A program made the translations under genes and the position numbers. DNA of 64,000 bases from Luteitalea sp. TBR-22. Its GTDB lineage: Bacteria > Acidobacteriota > Vicinamibacteria > Vicinamibacterales > Vicinamibacteraceae. Of this stretch, positions 8,683-18,811 are shown in pieces. The notes beneath the pieces are model-generated. The model ran no database searches. It was not told the DNA's origin and worked only from the letters and a program-made list of their open reading frames with translations. Location: contig NZ_AP024452.1 of NCBI RefSeq assembly GCF_016865485.1, positions 4,858,501-4,922,500 on the forward strand. Reading direction: 5' to 3'. Numbering within the stretch: the first letter of the stretch is position 1; each line of letters begins with the position of its first letter.

Positions 8683-11548
8683 GCGGCCTCCTTGCTGGCG
8701 GTCGCCGTCGTGGCCGGCCGATCGTCGGCCCGCACCCAGGCGGCGCCGAGGTGCTCGCGCCGACCGGCGTACCACTCACGCGACGACCGCACCTGCGGCA
8801 GCGTCGGCAGGGGGCCCTCGAGGCGCTCCCATCGGTGGCCACGCCACACGTCGATGACGCCGCTGTCCGGATCGAGGGTGGCGACACGGATCCAGCCGTT
8901 GCGCACGAGGTTGTCGAGCGCCGGGTTGCCGGCCAGGACCCGCGACAGGCGCGTCGGCGTCGTCTCGATGAGGAAGAGGATCCGCACGGGTTCGTGGATC
9001 TCCACCATCTGCCACGGCAGCCCCGTGCGCAGGTCGCTGCCCTGCCCGTTCATCACCCCGACCAGCCCGGTGACGTTGTGCGGCAGCTTGGTGCCACAGC
9101 CGTACCGTTCGTTGTCGACGAACGAGAAGTAGTACTCGAGGCTGATGCCGGCACACACGGGCATCGCCGCGGCGAGCAGGCGGCCGAGCCGCGTGTCGTC
9201 GGGGTCCTCGTACGGGTCGTACGAGACCAGGAACGACCGCCGGTCCAGGAACAGCCCCTCGGTGACGGCGCGCCGGCCGACGATGCAGGCGGCGTTGGTG
9301 CCGTGGCCGTACTCGGGCCGGGGCTGCGCGAGGTGCTCCGCGCGCTCCTCCACGTGCACCAGCGCGCCGGCGTCGGAGGCATCGAGCCGGCACGACTCGA
9401 AGCGCCGGGCCCGCTCGTGCGCGTTCCTCGCGCGAGCCCGATCGAGCACGCTGCGCACCCGCTGCAGGTCCTCGGCATGCGAGGCCGGCACACCGTCGGT
9501 GTCGAACAGCTGCACGTCGTCGGAGCAGGTGTCGTGATAGCCGCCGACGAACCACGTGGTGTCCGGGATGTCGATGCCCTGCAGGCGGAGCGCGGCCCGG
9601 ACGCCCGGATGGTTGGCCATCGCCGCGAAGAGACGCGCGTTCGGCCCGCCGCGCCGGCCGCCGCAGGCGCCGCAGTCGTGCGCCGACTCGTGCGGGTTGT
9701 TGAGGCTCGTCGACCCGTGCCCGAGCACCACGACGAGGCGCGCGAAGCCGCGCGTCAGGCCGGCCGGCGCGAGCACGCTCGCCACGCGCTCGGCCTTCTC
9801 GATCACCGAGAACCCGAGGAGCAGCCCGTGCACCCGCTCCGACGACGCGGCGTCGTCGCGCATCAGCGTCAGCTCGGTGCGCGGCTCGGGCAGGAAGGCG
9901 TCGTTGAGGGCGCTGCGCAGGCGACCGAAGGCGCGCGGCGCGAGCACCCGGCCGATCAGCGGGACGGCGGTCAGCACGCCGAGGGTGGCCGTGCTTATCC
10001 AGCCGCGCAGCATCGTGCGCGACGACACGCCGAACACGTGCGTGACCCGACCGAGCAGCCGCCGGCGCGCGGCGCGCGTCTCGTGCAAGCCGGCGTCCTC
10101 GGCGCGTGGCCGTTCCGAGACCGCGTGCTGCGGGGTCACCACCACCGGGCACAGCGGAACGCCGTGGGGGTCGTCGAGGCCCTGGTAGTTGACGGCGACG
10201 CCGAAGAAGCCGGCGGCGCTCAGCGTCTCGACCGTGGCGTCGACCTCCTCCACGGCGCGCCGCATCGACTCCTCGCGCTCGTCGATGCAGAAGAACACCT
10301 GCGCCGACACGTAGGTCCGCGGCCGCGATTCCGGCGGCGAGGCGCGGCGATGGCTCGCCACCGCGCGCAGCACGTCCTGCTCGTGCCAGCGTTCGTAGGC
10401 CAGGTGCCACAGCCGCCGTCTGGCGACCTCGTCGAACCCCTCGATCTCGTCGACGAGCCCCGACCAGGCCGTCGCGTCCAGCGCTGCAAGATCGGTGGCG
10501 CGCAGGCCCACGAGGGCCGCCGCCGCGGCCAGCGCCGCGGCCCGCGCGGCGTGCCGATCCTGGGCAGGGGCGAGCGGCGTGCGCCGGGCGACCGCGTGGC
10601 CGTTGCGGCGCGCGACCTCGTCGAGCGTGAGGCGCACCGCCAGGAAGTCGTCGAGCCGGCACGGCACGCGGACGTGCGGCGCGAGGCCGGGCTGCTGCTC
10701 CAGCACCGAGAAGAGCCCCGCCCATCCGGGCAGCGCGAGCAGCTCGCGCTGCAGCGTCGCCTCCCACTGATCGTCGGGCACACCGGCGCGCTCGAGCCAC
10801 CGCAGGATCACGTCGGCGGCGTCCAGGCCGAGGCCCGCCTGGCTCGCGAAGGCGCGGTCGGCGCCCGCGAGCGCCGACGACATGACCACGCCGCGACTGG
10901 CCAGGAGCCGACGCACGGCGCGATAGAACCCGTCCTCGCGGCCGGGCATCGGCCAGTACGCGAGTCCCTGGTCGAGGAACACGGCGCACAGCCTGATCAG
11001 CCACCCGTGGATGGCGTCGTCGGTGCGCGCCTCGACCGGCGCAACGGCCCCGACCGCCGGCACCGGCGTCCGGGACAGGCACACCTCGAAGGCGGCGCGC
11101 GCCTCGCCATCGCGACCGAACGACTCGGCGAGGTCGCCTTCCTCGAGCCGCCAGCGGATGGTGGCGGCATCGACCGGCGGCACGCCGGGATGCAGGAGCG
11201 CGCGGCGCAGCCGCCGCCGCGAGACCCCGGCGACGATCGGGGCGTCGGGCTCGTCGGCGAGCACCGCGTCGAGGTCCTCGTCGCGGATGCGGCCGCGCTG
11301 GTGGTCGGCGCGGTAGGCGCTCTCGGTCATGTACGGCTCGGTGCCGTACAGCCGCGAGGCGTCGAGGACGGCCTGATGGAAGGGGCGGTCCTCGAAGGCG
11401 TGCAGCGTGTTGTGGTGGACGAAGACGCCGATCGGCCCCTGCGCCGGCAGCAGGTGCGCCGCATGCGCGAGCACGTGGTGCAGCCGCGCGCGCGGGCTGC
11501 CGTCCGGCGGATGGGCCGGCGCGTCGCCGGCCCCGTGCGAGTCGTGGC

Positions 11549-11552
<4 letters not shown>
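8670..11552 (-). CDS. dabA: DabA (DUF2309/UPF0753): zinc-dependent, carbonic-anhydrase-like subunit of energy-coupled inorganic-carbon transport
   Basis: 960 residues, near the long end of the family. Family residues that bind zinc and form the beta-carbonic-anhydrase-like site are all recognisable. C422, D424 and R426 lie in FFCIDERE, H612 in LGHGSTSLNNP and C627 in HESAHDCGACGG. The His-to-Cys spacing of 15 is the same as between H524 and C539 of the Halothiobacillus enzyme. The family works at the membrane with DabB to convert CO2 to bicarbonate, driven by a cation gradient. The ATG at 11552 overlaps the SulP stop as ATGA, and its 3' end overlaps dabB by 13 bp. No carboxysome or Rubisco gene is in the window, so a heterotrophic role (supplying bicarbonate to carboxylases such as those of anaplerosis) is inferred. 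Confidence 0.93.
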
Positions 11553-13138
<1,586 letters not shown>

Positions 13139-13253
13139 GTCAGCAGCATGCCCGTCCGTCCCGACGCTGCCCATCCCGGCCGACCGGGACTTCAGCTGGC
13201 GATTTTCCGGGAGGGCGGCGGCGGCGCCGAGGCGGCCCCGTAGGGTAGCTGTG

Positions 13254-14516
13254 ATGTCGAAGATTCTCCCCCTGCTGCTGTTGCTCCTGGGAACCGTCGT
13301 CGCGCCGGTGGCTGCGCAGGACGTCCCGCCACCCGATCCGCTGAACGCCCGCCTGCCCGCGTGGGCCCGCGTGACGGCCTCGACCCGCGTGCGCCTGGAC
13401 AGCGACCACCTCCTCGAACGAGCCCGCCTGGGCGTGCGGCTCACCCCGTGGCGGCAGGTGCAGTTGGTGGCCGAAGTGCAGGATGCGCGCGCCTTCGGCT
13501 ACGACCGGACCGACGGCAGCGTGCGCGACGTGCTCGACGTCCGGCAGGCCTGGGTGGGCGTCGGCCGGGAACAGGGCTGGGCGGACCTGAAGGTCGGGCG
13601 GCAGAAGCTCGCCTTCGGCAGCGAGCGGGTGATCGGCGGCGCGGAGTGGGGCAACACCGGACGGGTGTTCGACGCGGCGCGCCTGGCGGTGCACCACGGC
13701 GGGGCGCGCGTCGACCTGCTCGCGGCTGCCGTGGTCACCAATGAGCCGGAGAGCCCCGACCATCGGCAGCAGGGGCACACGCTCCTCGGCGCTTACGGGT
13801 CGATCACCACGCTGGTCCCGCACGCGACCGTCGAACCGTACGTCCTGATCAGGCACCTGCCGACCGCCACCGGCGAGCTCGGCTCACGCGGGTCGGCACG
13901 CAGCGACACCCTGGGCACCCGGATGATCGGGGCGCTCGGCGCTGCCTGGAGCTACGAGGGCGAGGTCCTCGTGCAGCGAGGCCACGTGGCCAGCAGCGAC
14001 CTGCGGACATGGGCCGGGCTGGCGCAGGTCCAGCGACGCTTCGCCGACGCGCGCTGGTCGCCCTCGGTGCTCCTCGAGGCCAACTACGCGTCGGGCGACC
14101 ACGACCGGGCCGACGGCGAGGTCGGGACCTTCGACCAGCTCTACCCCACCAATCACGCGATCTACGGCGTGGCCGACCGGGTCGGCCGACGGAACACGCG
14201 CAACGGGCGCGCCGGCCTCGCGCTCCGGCCCTCCAGCGCGTTCACGCTCAAGGTGGAGGGCAACGCCTTCTGGCTGGCCGACAGCCACGACGCGCTGTAC
14301 GCGGCCAGCGGCGCCGTCGCCGTGAAGGCGGTGCCGGGCGGGGCGATCTCCTCGTTCGTGGGCCACGAGCTCGACGTCATCGCCGACTATCGGCTGTCGC
14401 GGCACTACGACGTCGGCGCCCAAGTCGGCCACCTGTTCCCCGGCGCCTTCCTCGACACCTACGACACGGCCGTGCACCACACCTTCTACTGCGCGTTCGT
14501 CAACGTCCAGCTGTGA
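13254..14516 (+). CDS. Outer-membrane porin of the alginate-export (Alginate_exp) beta-barrel type
   Basis: 420 residues. A clear signal peptide (KILPLLLLLLGTVVAPVAAQ) precedes alternating amphipathic strands ending in an aromatic/hydrophobic C-terminus (HHTFYCAFVNVQL), typical of outer-membrane barrels. RVRLDSDHLLERARLGVRLTP, DLKVGRQKLAFGSERVIG and WGNTGRVFDAARL match the Alginate_exp/OprD-like long-chain porin pattern, seen in many Acidobacteria and Bacteroidetes. Substrate unknown; the alginate name is a family label only. It is divergent from the SulP-dab operon and 23 bp upstream of the histidine kinase gene on the same strand. It may therefore act in the same anion-uptake process or be regulated by the following two-component pair. 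Confidence 0.75.
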   Translation: MSKILPLLLLLLGTVVAPVAAQDVPPPDPLNARLPAWARVTASTRVRLDSDHLLERARLGVRLTPWRQVQLVAEVQDARAFGYDRTDGSVRDVLDVRQAWVGVGREQGWADLKVGRQKLAFGSERVIGGAEWGNTGRVFDAARLAVHHGGARVDLLAAAVVTNEPESPDHRQQGHTLLGAYGSITTLVPHATVEPYVLIRHLPTATGELGSRGSARSDTLGTRMIGALGAAWSYEGEVLVQRGHVASSDLRTWAGLAQVQRRFADARWSPSVLLEANYASGDHDRADGEVGTFDQLYPTNHAIYGVADRVGRRNTRNGRAGLALRPSSAFTLKVEGNAFWLADSHDALYAASGAVAVKAVPGGAISSFVGHELDVIADYRLSRHYDVGAQVGHLFPGAFLDTYDTAVHHTFYCAFVNVQL

Positions 14517-14539
14517 CGCGGCGCAGGTAGACTGACGGG

Positions 14540-15541
14540 GTGACGACACCCGCCGCGTTCTTCTCGCCACGCCGCGTGCTGCGCGGGCTGACGACCGGGT
14601 TCGCGCTCGTCGTGCTGTTGCTGGTCGCCGCCGTGTACGTGGGCTACCAGGGGTCACGGTCGATCCACGACGACGCGCGCGAGCTGGTGCGGGAGCACCT
14701 GCTCACGTCAGGCCGTGGCGCCGAGCTCGAGCGATCGATCGAGCAGCGATCCAAGTCGCTGCTCGACGACCTGGAGATGGTGCTCGGCCTGTGCCTCGTC
14801 ATCGCGATGACGTCGGCCGCCGCGGCCATCTGGACCACCCAGCGCGCGTTCCAGCGTCTCGAGTGGCACGCCGCCGAGCTCAGTCGCGTGTCCTGGCACA
14901 TGCTGCAGGACCAGGAGATGACCGCCCGGCGCTTCTCGCACGAGATGCACGACGAGCTCGGGCAGACGCTCACCGGCCTGCGCGGCATGCTGAAGCAGCT
15001 CTCGCCCGAGGCGTTCGAGGCGCGCCGACAGGAGTGCGTCGGCATCCTCGACGAGGCGCTGACCGGCGTGCGCGAGCTGTCGCAGCTGCTCCGCCCGGTC
15101 ATCCTCGACGACTTCGGCCTCGACGCCGGGTTGCGCTGGCTCGTGCACCGGTTCGCCGAGCGGACGGGCATCCTGGTGCGCTACGAGTCCAACTTCGAGG
15201 GGCGACTCGTCGAGGAGGACGAGACGCACCTGTTCCGGATCGCGCAGGAAGCACTCACCAACGTCGCGCGCCATGCCAGGGCCACCGAGGCCGACGTCCG
15301 TCTGCGGGTGTCCGATGATGTCGTGACGCTCACGATCGCCGACAATGGGCGCGGGCTCCCCATCGCCATCCGCAAGCCCAGCCTGGGCATGGTCGGCATG
15401 CGCGCCCGGGCCAGGCACATCGGCGGCGAGTTCGAGGTGACGGCGCGGCCGGAGGGCGGCCTGCTGCTCTCGGTGAGCGCGCCCGCCCGTCCCGTGGTGC
15501 CGGAGGACAATGACCAGGAAGACACGAATCCTGCTGGCTGA
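14540..15541 (+). CDS. NarL/DesK-class sensor histidine kinase (HisKA_3)
   Basis: 333 residues starting at GTG 14540. There is an N-terminal membrane helix (TTGFALVVLLLVAAVYVGY), a short extracytoplasmic loop (about residues 36-75), a second helix (EMVLGLCLVIAMTSAAAAIW), then a HisKA_3 dimerisation domain with the phospho-acceptor His in FSHEMHDELGQTL. The HATPase_c domain shows RIAQEALTNVARHARA, DNGRGLP and GMVGMRARAR. The short loop suggests sensing of a membrane or small-molecule signal. It overlaps the response regulator gene by 32 bp, a normal arrangement for a cognate pair. It follows the porin gene by 23 bp. Confidence 0.93.
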   Translation: MTTPAAFFSPRRVLRGLTTGFALVVLLLVAAVYVGYQGSRSIHDDARELVREHLLTSGRGAELERSIEQRSKSLLDDLEMVLGLCLVIAMTSAAAAIWTTQRAFQRLEWHAAELSRVSWHMLQDQEMTARRFSHEMHDELGQTLTGLRGMLKQLSPEAFEARRQECVGILDEALTGVRELSQLLRPVILDDFGLDAGLRWLVHRFAERTGILVRYESNFEGRLVEEDETHLFRIAQEALTNVARHARATEADVRLRVSDDVVTLTIADNGRGLPIAIRKPSLGMVGMRARARHIGGEFEVTARPEGGLLLSVSAPARPVVPEDNDQEDTNPAG

Positions 15542-16148
15542 CGATCACACGGTGGTGCGACGCGGTTTCGGGCTGATCCTCTCGGCGCAGCCCGACCTGG
15601 AGGTCGTGGCCGAGGCACACAACGGCCGCGAGGCGCTCGAGCGCGCCGTCGAGACCGAGCCCGACGTGGTGATCATGGACGTCTCCATGCCGGAGCTGAA
15701 CGGCATCGACGGCACGCGCCGGATCCTCGACGCTGTGCCGCGGGCGCGCATCCTCGCCCTGAGCATGCACCGCGACGCCGTGTACGTGCGGGAGATGCTG
15801 CGCGCCGGCGCGAAGGGCTACCTGGTGAAGGACGCCGACGACGAGTCGCTCATCGACGCGGTGCGCGCGGTGGCGCGTGGCGATGCGTACCTGAGTCCGT
15901 CAGTGGCCGACACGGTACTGGCCGACTACCGACGGCACGTCACCAACCCGCTGGACCTGCTCACCCCGCGCGAGCGCGAGGTCCTGCAGCTGGTGGCCGA
16001 AGGGCGCACCAACAAGGAAATCGCCACCCTGCTCTCGCTCAGCGTCTACACGGTGGACTCGCACCGCAGCCGCCTGATGGAGAAGCTGAACCTCAACTCC
16101 AGCGGCGAACTGGTGCGCTTCGCGATCAGGAACGGCCTGATCGCCTAG
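15510..16148 (+). CDS. NarL/FixJ family response regulator
   Basis: 212 residues. The receiver domain (about 5-120) has the acidic pair in LLADDHTVV, phospho-acceptor Asp in VVIMDVSMPELNG and the conserved Lys in KGYLVKDAD. The LuxR-type HTH (about 150-210) reads LTPREREVLQLVAEGRTNKE, then IA and SVYTVDSHRSRLMEKL. The ATG at 15510 is preceded by CGGAGGACA, a strong ribosome site inside the kinase gene, so translation is coupled. It is the cognate regulator of the upstream kinase; targets unknown, the adjacent porin and dab operon being the obvious candidates. The gene ends at an array of 7-bp repeats. Confidence 0.95.
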   Translation: MTRKTRILLADDHTVVRRGFGLILSAQPDLEVVAEAHNGREALERAVETEPDVVIMDVSMPELNGIDGTRRILDAVPRARILALSMHRDAVYVREMLRAGAKGYLVKDADDESLIDAVRAVARGDAYLSPSVADTVLADYRRHVTNPLDLLTPREREVLQLVAEGRTNKEIATLLSLSVYTVDSHRSRLMEKLNLNSSGELVRFAIRNGLIA

Positions 16149-16151
16149 CAA

Positions 16152-16200
16152 CGGCAGTCGGCAGTCGGGAGTCGGGAGTCGGGAGTCGGGAGTCGGGAGT
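16152..16200. repeat. Heptamer tandem array, unit CGGSAGT, 7 copies
   Basis: Two copies of CGGCAGT followed by five of CGGGAGT, perfect 7-bp phase, starting 4 bp after the response-regulator stop. The same CGGCAGT unit recurs near 27.1 and 28.8 kb. Confidence 0.95.
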
Positions 16201-16222
16201 CGGCGGGGCGGACAACGCACGA

Positions 16223-16250
16223 CGTTCGGCGTTCGGCGTTCGGCGTCACA
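16223..16250. repeat. Heptamer tandem array, unit CGTTCGG, 3 full copies plus a degenerate one
   Basis: Three exact CGTTCGG units and a fourth decayed one (CGTCACA), in the same convergent gap as the CGGSAGT array and 7 bp from the stop of the histidine phosphatase gene. The unit recurs at 60681-60701. Confidence 0.9.
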
Positions 16251-16256
16251 CGACAC

Positions 16257-16940
16257 TCACGGGTGACGCGTCGGCGCCCCGTCCCACCAGCGCGAGAGGT
16301 TGCCGTGCGCGGGCCGCTGGTGATGGGCGTAGTGCGACGTGTCGTTGAACAGCATCAGGCGCGCCCGCACCGCGTCCTTGAAGTCGAGCACGTTCAGGCA
16401 GGCCGGCGCCTGATCCAGCCGATCGCGGTAGCCGCGAGCGTCGAAGCCGAGCAGGCTGCTGAGCAGGATGCGGATGGTCGCCTTGTGCGACACCACCAGC
16501 ACGTTCTCGCCCTGATGTCGCGTGACGAGTTCGCGGATGACCGGCAGCGCCCGCGCCAGCACCGCAACCCCCGACTCGCCGCCCTCCGGCGCAAAGGTGA
16601 AAGGATCCTCTTCCCACGCCGCGTACTCGTCGCCGTAGCGCTCCTCCACCTCGGCGCGAGTCAGGCCTTCCCATCGTCCGTGACTGATCTCGGCCAGGCC
16701 TTCGCGTGGCTGCGGCGTGAGGCCGAACACGCTGCCGATGATGGTCGCCGTCTCCATCGTGCGCGACAGCGGGCTGCTGTAGACGGCGGTGACCGGATCG
16801 TGGCGGAGCCGCTCGCCCAGCCGCGCCGCCTGCCAGCGCCCCTCGTCGGAGAGGTCCACGCCGACGGCGCCCGAGAAGCGGTTCTCGGCGGTCAGTTGCG
16901 TTGCGCCATGGCGCACGAGGAAGAGGCGGGTGGTCGGCAC
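16257..16940 (-). CDS. Histidine phosphatase superfamily protein (phosphoglycerate-mutase/GpmB-CobC-like)
   Basis: 227 residues, starting at GTG 16940. The catalytic RHG box (FLVRHGATQLTAENRFSG) is at the N-terminus. SSPLSRTMETA, the conserved Glu in EGLAEISHGRWEGLT, and the second catalytic His in VVSHKATIRILLS are all present, so it should be an active phosphatase. Small-molecule phosphatases such as CobC, PhoE and GpmB share this pattern, and the substrate cannot be decided. It is flanked on both sides by 7-bp repeat arrays and is convergent with the response-regulator gene. No operon partner. Confidence 0.88.
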   Translation of the reverse strand: MPTTRLFLVRHGATQLTAENRFSGAVGVDLSDEGRWQAARLGERLRHDPVTAVYSSPLSRTMETATIIGSVFGLTPQPREGLAEISHGRWEGLTRAEVEERYGDEYAAWEEDPFTFAPEGGESGVAVLARALPVIRELVTRHQGENVLVVSHKATIRILLSSLLGFDARGYRDRLDQAPACLNVLDFKDAVRARLMLFNDTSHYAHHQRPAHGNLSRWWDGAPTRHP

Positions 16941-16953
16941 GGGGGCATCTTAA

Positions 16954-17009
16954 CGCTTGACGCTTGACGTTTGACGTTTGACGGTTGACGGTTGACGCTC
17001 GACGCCTGA
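16954..17009. repeat. Heptamer tandem array, unit CGNTTGA, 8 copies
   Basis: Eight in-phase heptamers drifting from CGCTTGA through CGTTTGA and CGGTTGA to CGCTCGA and CGCCTGA. It fills the divergent gap between the histidine phosphatase and the rhodanese-methyltransferase gene. Related CGTTTGA units occur at 47363-47473. Confidence 0.95.
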
Positions 17010-17048
17010 GCCCGCCAACGCGGCCGGGTCAGGCGGTACGATCGGGGG

Positions 17049-17897
17049 ATGCAACTCGACCCGTCATACGACAGGCAGGTGCGGCAGGTCTCGCCCGAGG
17101 ACGCGGCAGCCCTGGTGGCCGCCGGGGCACGCGTGCTCGACGTGCGGACGCCGCAGGAGTACAGCGGGCTCGGCCACATCCCGGGCGCCACGCTGCTGCC
17201 GGTGCAGATCATCGCCAGCGCCCCCGCCATCCTCGAGGATCCCACGGCCCCGGTGCTGGTGACGTGCGAACACGCCGTGCGCAGCAAGGTCGCGACGCGG
17301 CTGCTCGCACAGGCCGGCTTCACGCAGGTGCACGAGCTTGCGACGGGCATGGCCGGCTGGGAGGGCGAGCGCGCCTACGAGCCACAGCCGATGGTCGGCC
17401 CCTCGCCCTGGCTGTTCGAGTGCGGCGACCTCATCCCGCGCAGCGGCCGGGCGCTCGACGTCGCCTCCGGCCGCGGGCGCCACGCGCTGCTCCTGGCATC
17501 GACAGGCCTGCAGGTGACCGCCGTCGATCGCGACGCCGAGGCGCTCGCACGCCTGCAGGCGCAGGCCGACCGGCTGGAACTGCCCGTCACCACGCGCGTC
17601 GTGGACCTCGAGACGGGAACGCCCGACCTCGGCGACGACGGCTACGACCTGGTCGTCGTCACGCGCTACCTGCACCGGCCGCTGGTGCCGCAGCTGCTGC
17701 TGTCGCTCGCACCCGGCGGGCTGCTGCTGTACGAGACGTTCCTCGCGCAGCAGGCCGAGGTGGGACACCCGAAGAATCCCGACTTCCTGCTCCAGCCCGG
17801 CGAGTTGCGTCAGCTGGTGGCGCCGCTCGAGATCCTGCGGGAGTTCGAGGGCGAGTTCGACGGCCAGTGGATTGCCGCCATCGCCGCCCGACGTTAG
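17049..17897 (+). CDS. Rhodanese domain fused to a class I SAM-dependent methyltransferase
   Basis: 282 residues with ATG 17049 after a GGGGG stretch. The N-terminal rhodanese domain (about 8-108) has RVLDVRTPQEYSGLGHIPGA and the active-site loop CEHAVRSK with its catalytic Cys. The C-terminal methyltransferase (about 115-280) has motif I DVASGRGRHALLLA, the acidic end of strand 2 (VTAVDRDAEAL) and DLVVVTRYLHRPL, resembling TehB-type enzymes. The fusion suggests handling of a sulfur, selenium or tellurium compound (thiol or chalcogenide methylation), but that is inference. It is convergent with the PIG-L gene; its TAG stop abuts an AT-rich inverted-repeat element likely to be a shared terminator. 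Confidence 0.88.
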   Translation: MQLDPSYDRQVRQVSPEDAAALVAAGARVLDVRTPQEYSGLGHIPGATLLPVQIIASAPAILEDPTAPVLVTCEHAVRSKVATRLLAQAGFTQVHELATGMAGWEGERAYEPQPMVGPSPWLFECGDLIPRSGRALDVASGRGRHALLLASTGLQVTAVDRDAEALARLQAQADRLELPVTTRVVDLETGTPDLGDDGYDLVVVTRYLHRPLVPQLLLSLAPGGLLLYETFLAQQAEVGHPKNPDFLLQPGELRQLVAPLEILREFEGEFDGQWIAAIAARR

Positions 17898-18017
17898 CAA
17901 TTTGAAATGTGAAATTTGAAATTCAAGGCGGCCGGGGCTTCGCCCCTCGCCGCTCGCAACGCTCCGAGGGCGACAGGCCGGAGGCCGTCGCCCACGAGAA
18001 TTTCAAATTTCAAATTG
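17898..18017. terminator. AT-rich inverted repeat of TTTGAAA heptamers between convergent genes, probable bidirectional terminator
   Basis: The left arm holds TTTGAAA, TGTGAAA, TTTGAAA (17901-17921). The right arm holds the reverse complement (two ATTTCAA units from 18000). Between them are two GC-rich hairpins, GGGGC-TTC-GCCCC and GGGCGAC/GTCGCCC with nested GGCC/GGCC. The left arm touches the TAG stop of the methyltransferase gene and the right arm contains the TGA stop of the PIG-L gene. The arms are strikingly AT-rich for this genome. Confidence 0.6.
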
Positions 18018-18807
18018 CCAGGGTCTTCACCCGGGGCTTCCCCAGCGCCGCGGTGAGGACGTCGTCCTTCGGGAAGGCGTGCCCGAGGTACGGCACGAAA
18101 CCCTCGGCGTGCGTCACGCCGCGGCGCGCGAAGTCGCGCGCCCGATCGACGCCGATCCGCCGCATCCAGTGCAGGTACTCGTCCTCGCCGTGCTGCTCGT
18201 GCAGCCAGGCGCGCTGCGAGGCGTGCGCGGCCAGCATCGCGGCCTTCCGCTCGAGCACGTCCGAGATGTCCACCAGGTAGCGCGCCGCGGCCCGAGCGCC
18301 CGACGGCGTGCCGAGATCGATCGGGTCGGCGAAGAGCAGTGCCGGCAGGTGCTCGCAGGGCGGCGCCGCCCTGCGCGCGCGCACGCCGACCGGTGGGAGC
18401 GCCTTCCAGTTCGGGATCGTCGAGCCGAACGCCGCGTCGCGCGCCAGGTACGACGTCTGCTCGTGGTCGGCCATGTAGTCGACCGGCGGGTGCGTGATCA
18501 CCAGGTCGGGCCGCACGTCGCGCAGCAGGCCCGTCACGATGCGCTTCTGCCGCGCGTCGTGGGCGATGGTGAGGTCCTCGATGCCGAGGCAGGTGTAGCC
18601 GGCGCCGAGCAACGCCGCGGAGGCCGCGGCCTCCCTGCGGCGGATGCGCGAGATCGCCGCCGCCGACATCGTCGACGACCCGAGGTCGCCCGCCGTCATG
18701 GTGGCCATGTGGACGTCCCACCCGGCCTCCTTGAGCAGGATGAGCGTCCCGGCACAGGTGATCTCGATGTCGTCGGGATGCGCCATGAGCGCGAGGACGC
18801 GAGGCAT
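18010..18807 (-). CDS. PIG-L/LmbE family zinc-dependent N-deacetylase
   Basis: 265 residues. It opens with the zinc-binding motif LALMAHPDDIEITCAGTL, with a second His in HPPVDYMADHEQTS. SAAAISRIRRREAAASAALLG is the usual helix after the catalytic loop. The family removes acetyl groups from GlcNAc-type substrates (MshB, BshB, LmbE) and in Acidobacteria and Planctomycetes often sits with Gfo/Idh oxidoreductases, as here. The gene starts 4 bp after the stop of the oxidoreductase on the same strand, so an operon is likely. Its TGA lies inside the AT-rich inverted repeat. Substrate unknown; a bacillithiol/mycothiol role is not supported by neighbours. Confidence 0.9.
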   Translation of the reverse strand: MPRVLALMAHPDDIEITCAGTLILLKEAGWDVHMATMTAGDLGSSTMSAAAISRIRRREAAASAALLGAGYTCLGIEDLTIAHDARQKRIVTGLLRDVRPDLVITHPPVDYMADHEQTSYLARDAAFGSTIPNWKALPPVGVRARRAAPPCEHLPALLFADPIDLGTPSGARAAARYLVDISDVLERKAAMLAAHASQRAWLHEQHGEDEYLHWMRRIGVDRARDFARRGVTHAEGFVPYLGHAFPKDDVLTAALGKPRVKTLAI

Positions 18808-18811
18808 GGCG

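Noticed and set aside
16152-16250. Repeat arrays as a possible CRISPR
   Set aside because: Units are 7 bp with no spacers of 30 bp and no cas genes nearby.
16954-17009. TTGACG units resembling repeated -35 promoter boxes
   Set aside because: The spacing is 7 bp throughout and no -10 boxes follow; the same unit occurs at gene ends (47.4 kb). Better explained as a tandem repeat family.
17898-18017. Insertion-sequence end or MITE
   Set aside because: No target-site duplication was found and the arms begin exactly at the two stop codons, which suits a terminator better; a mobile origin remains possible.
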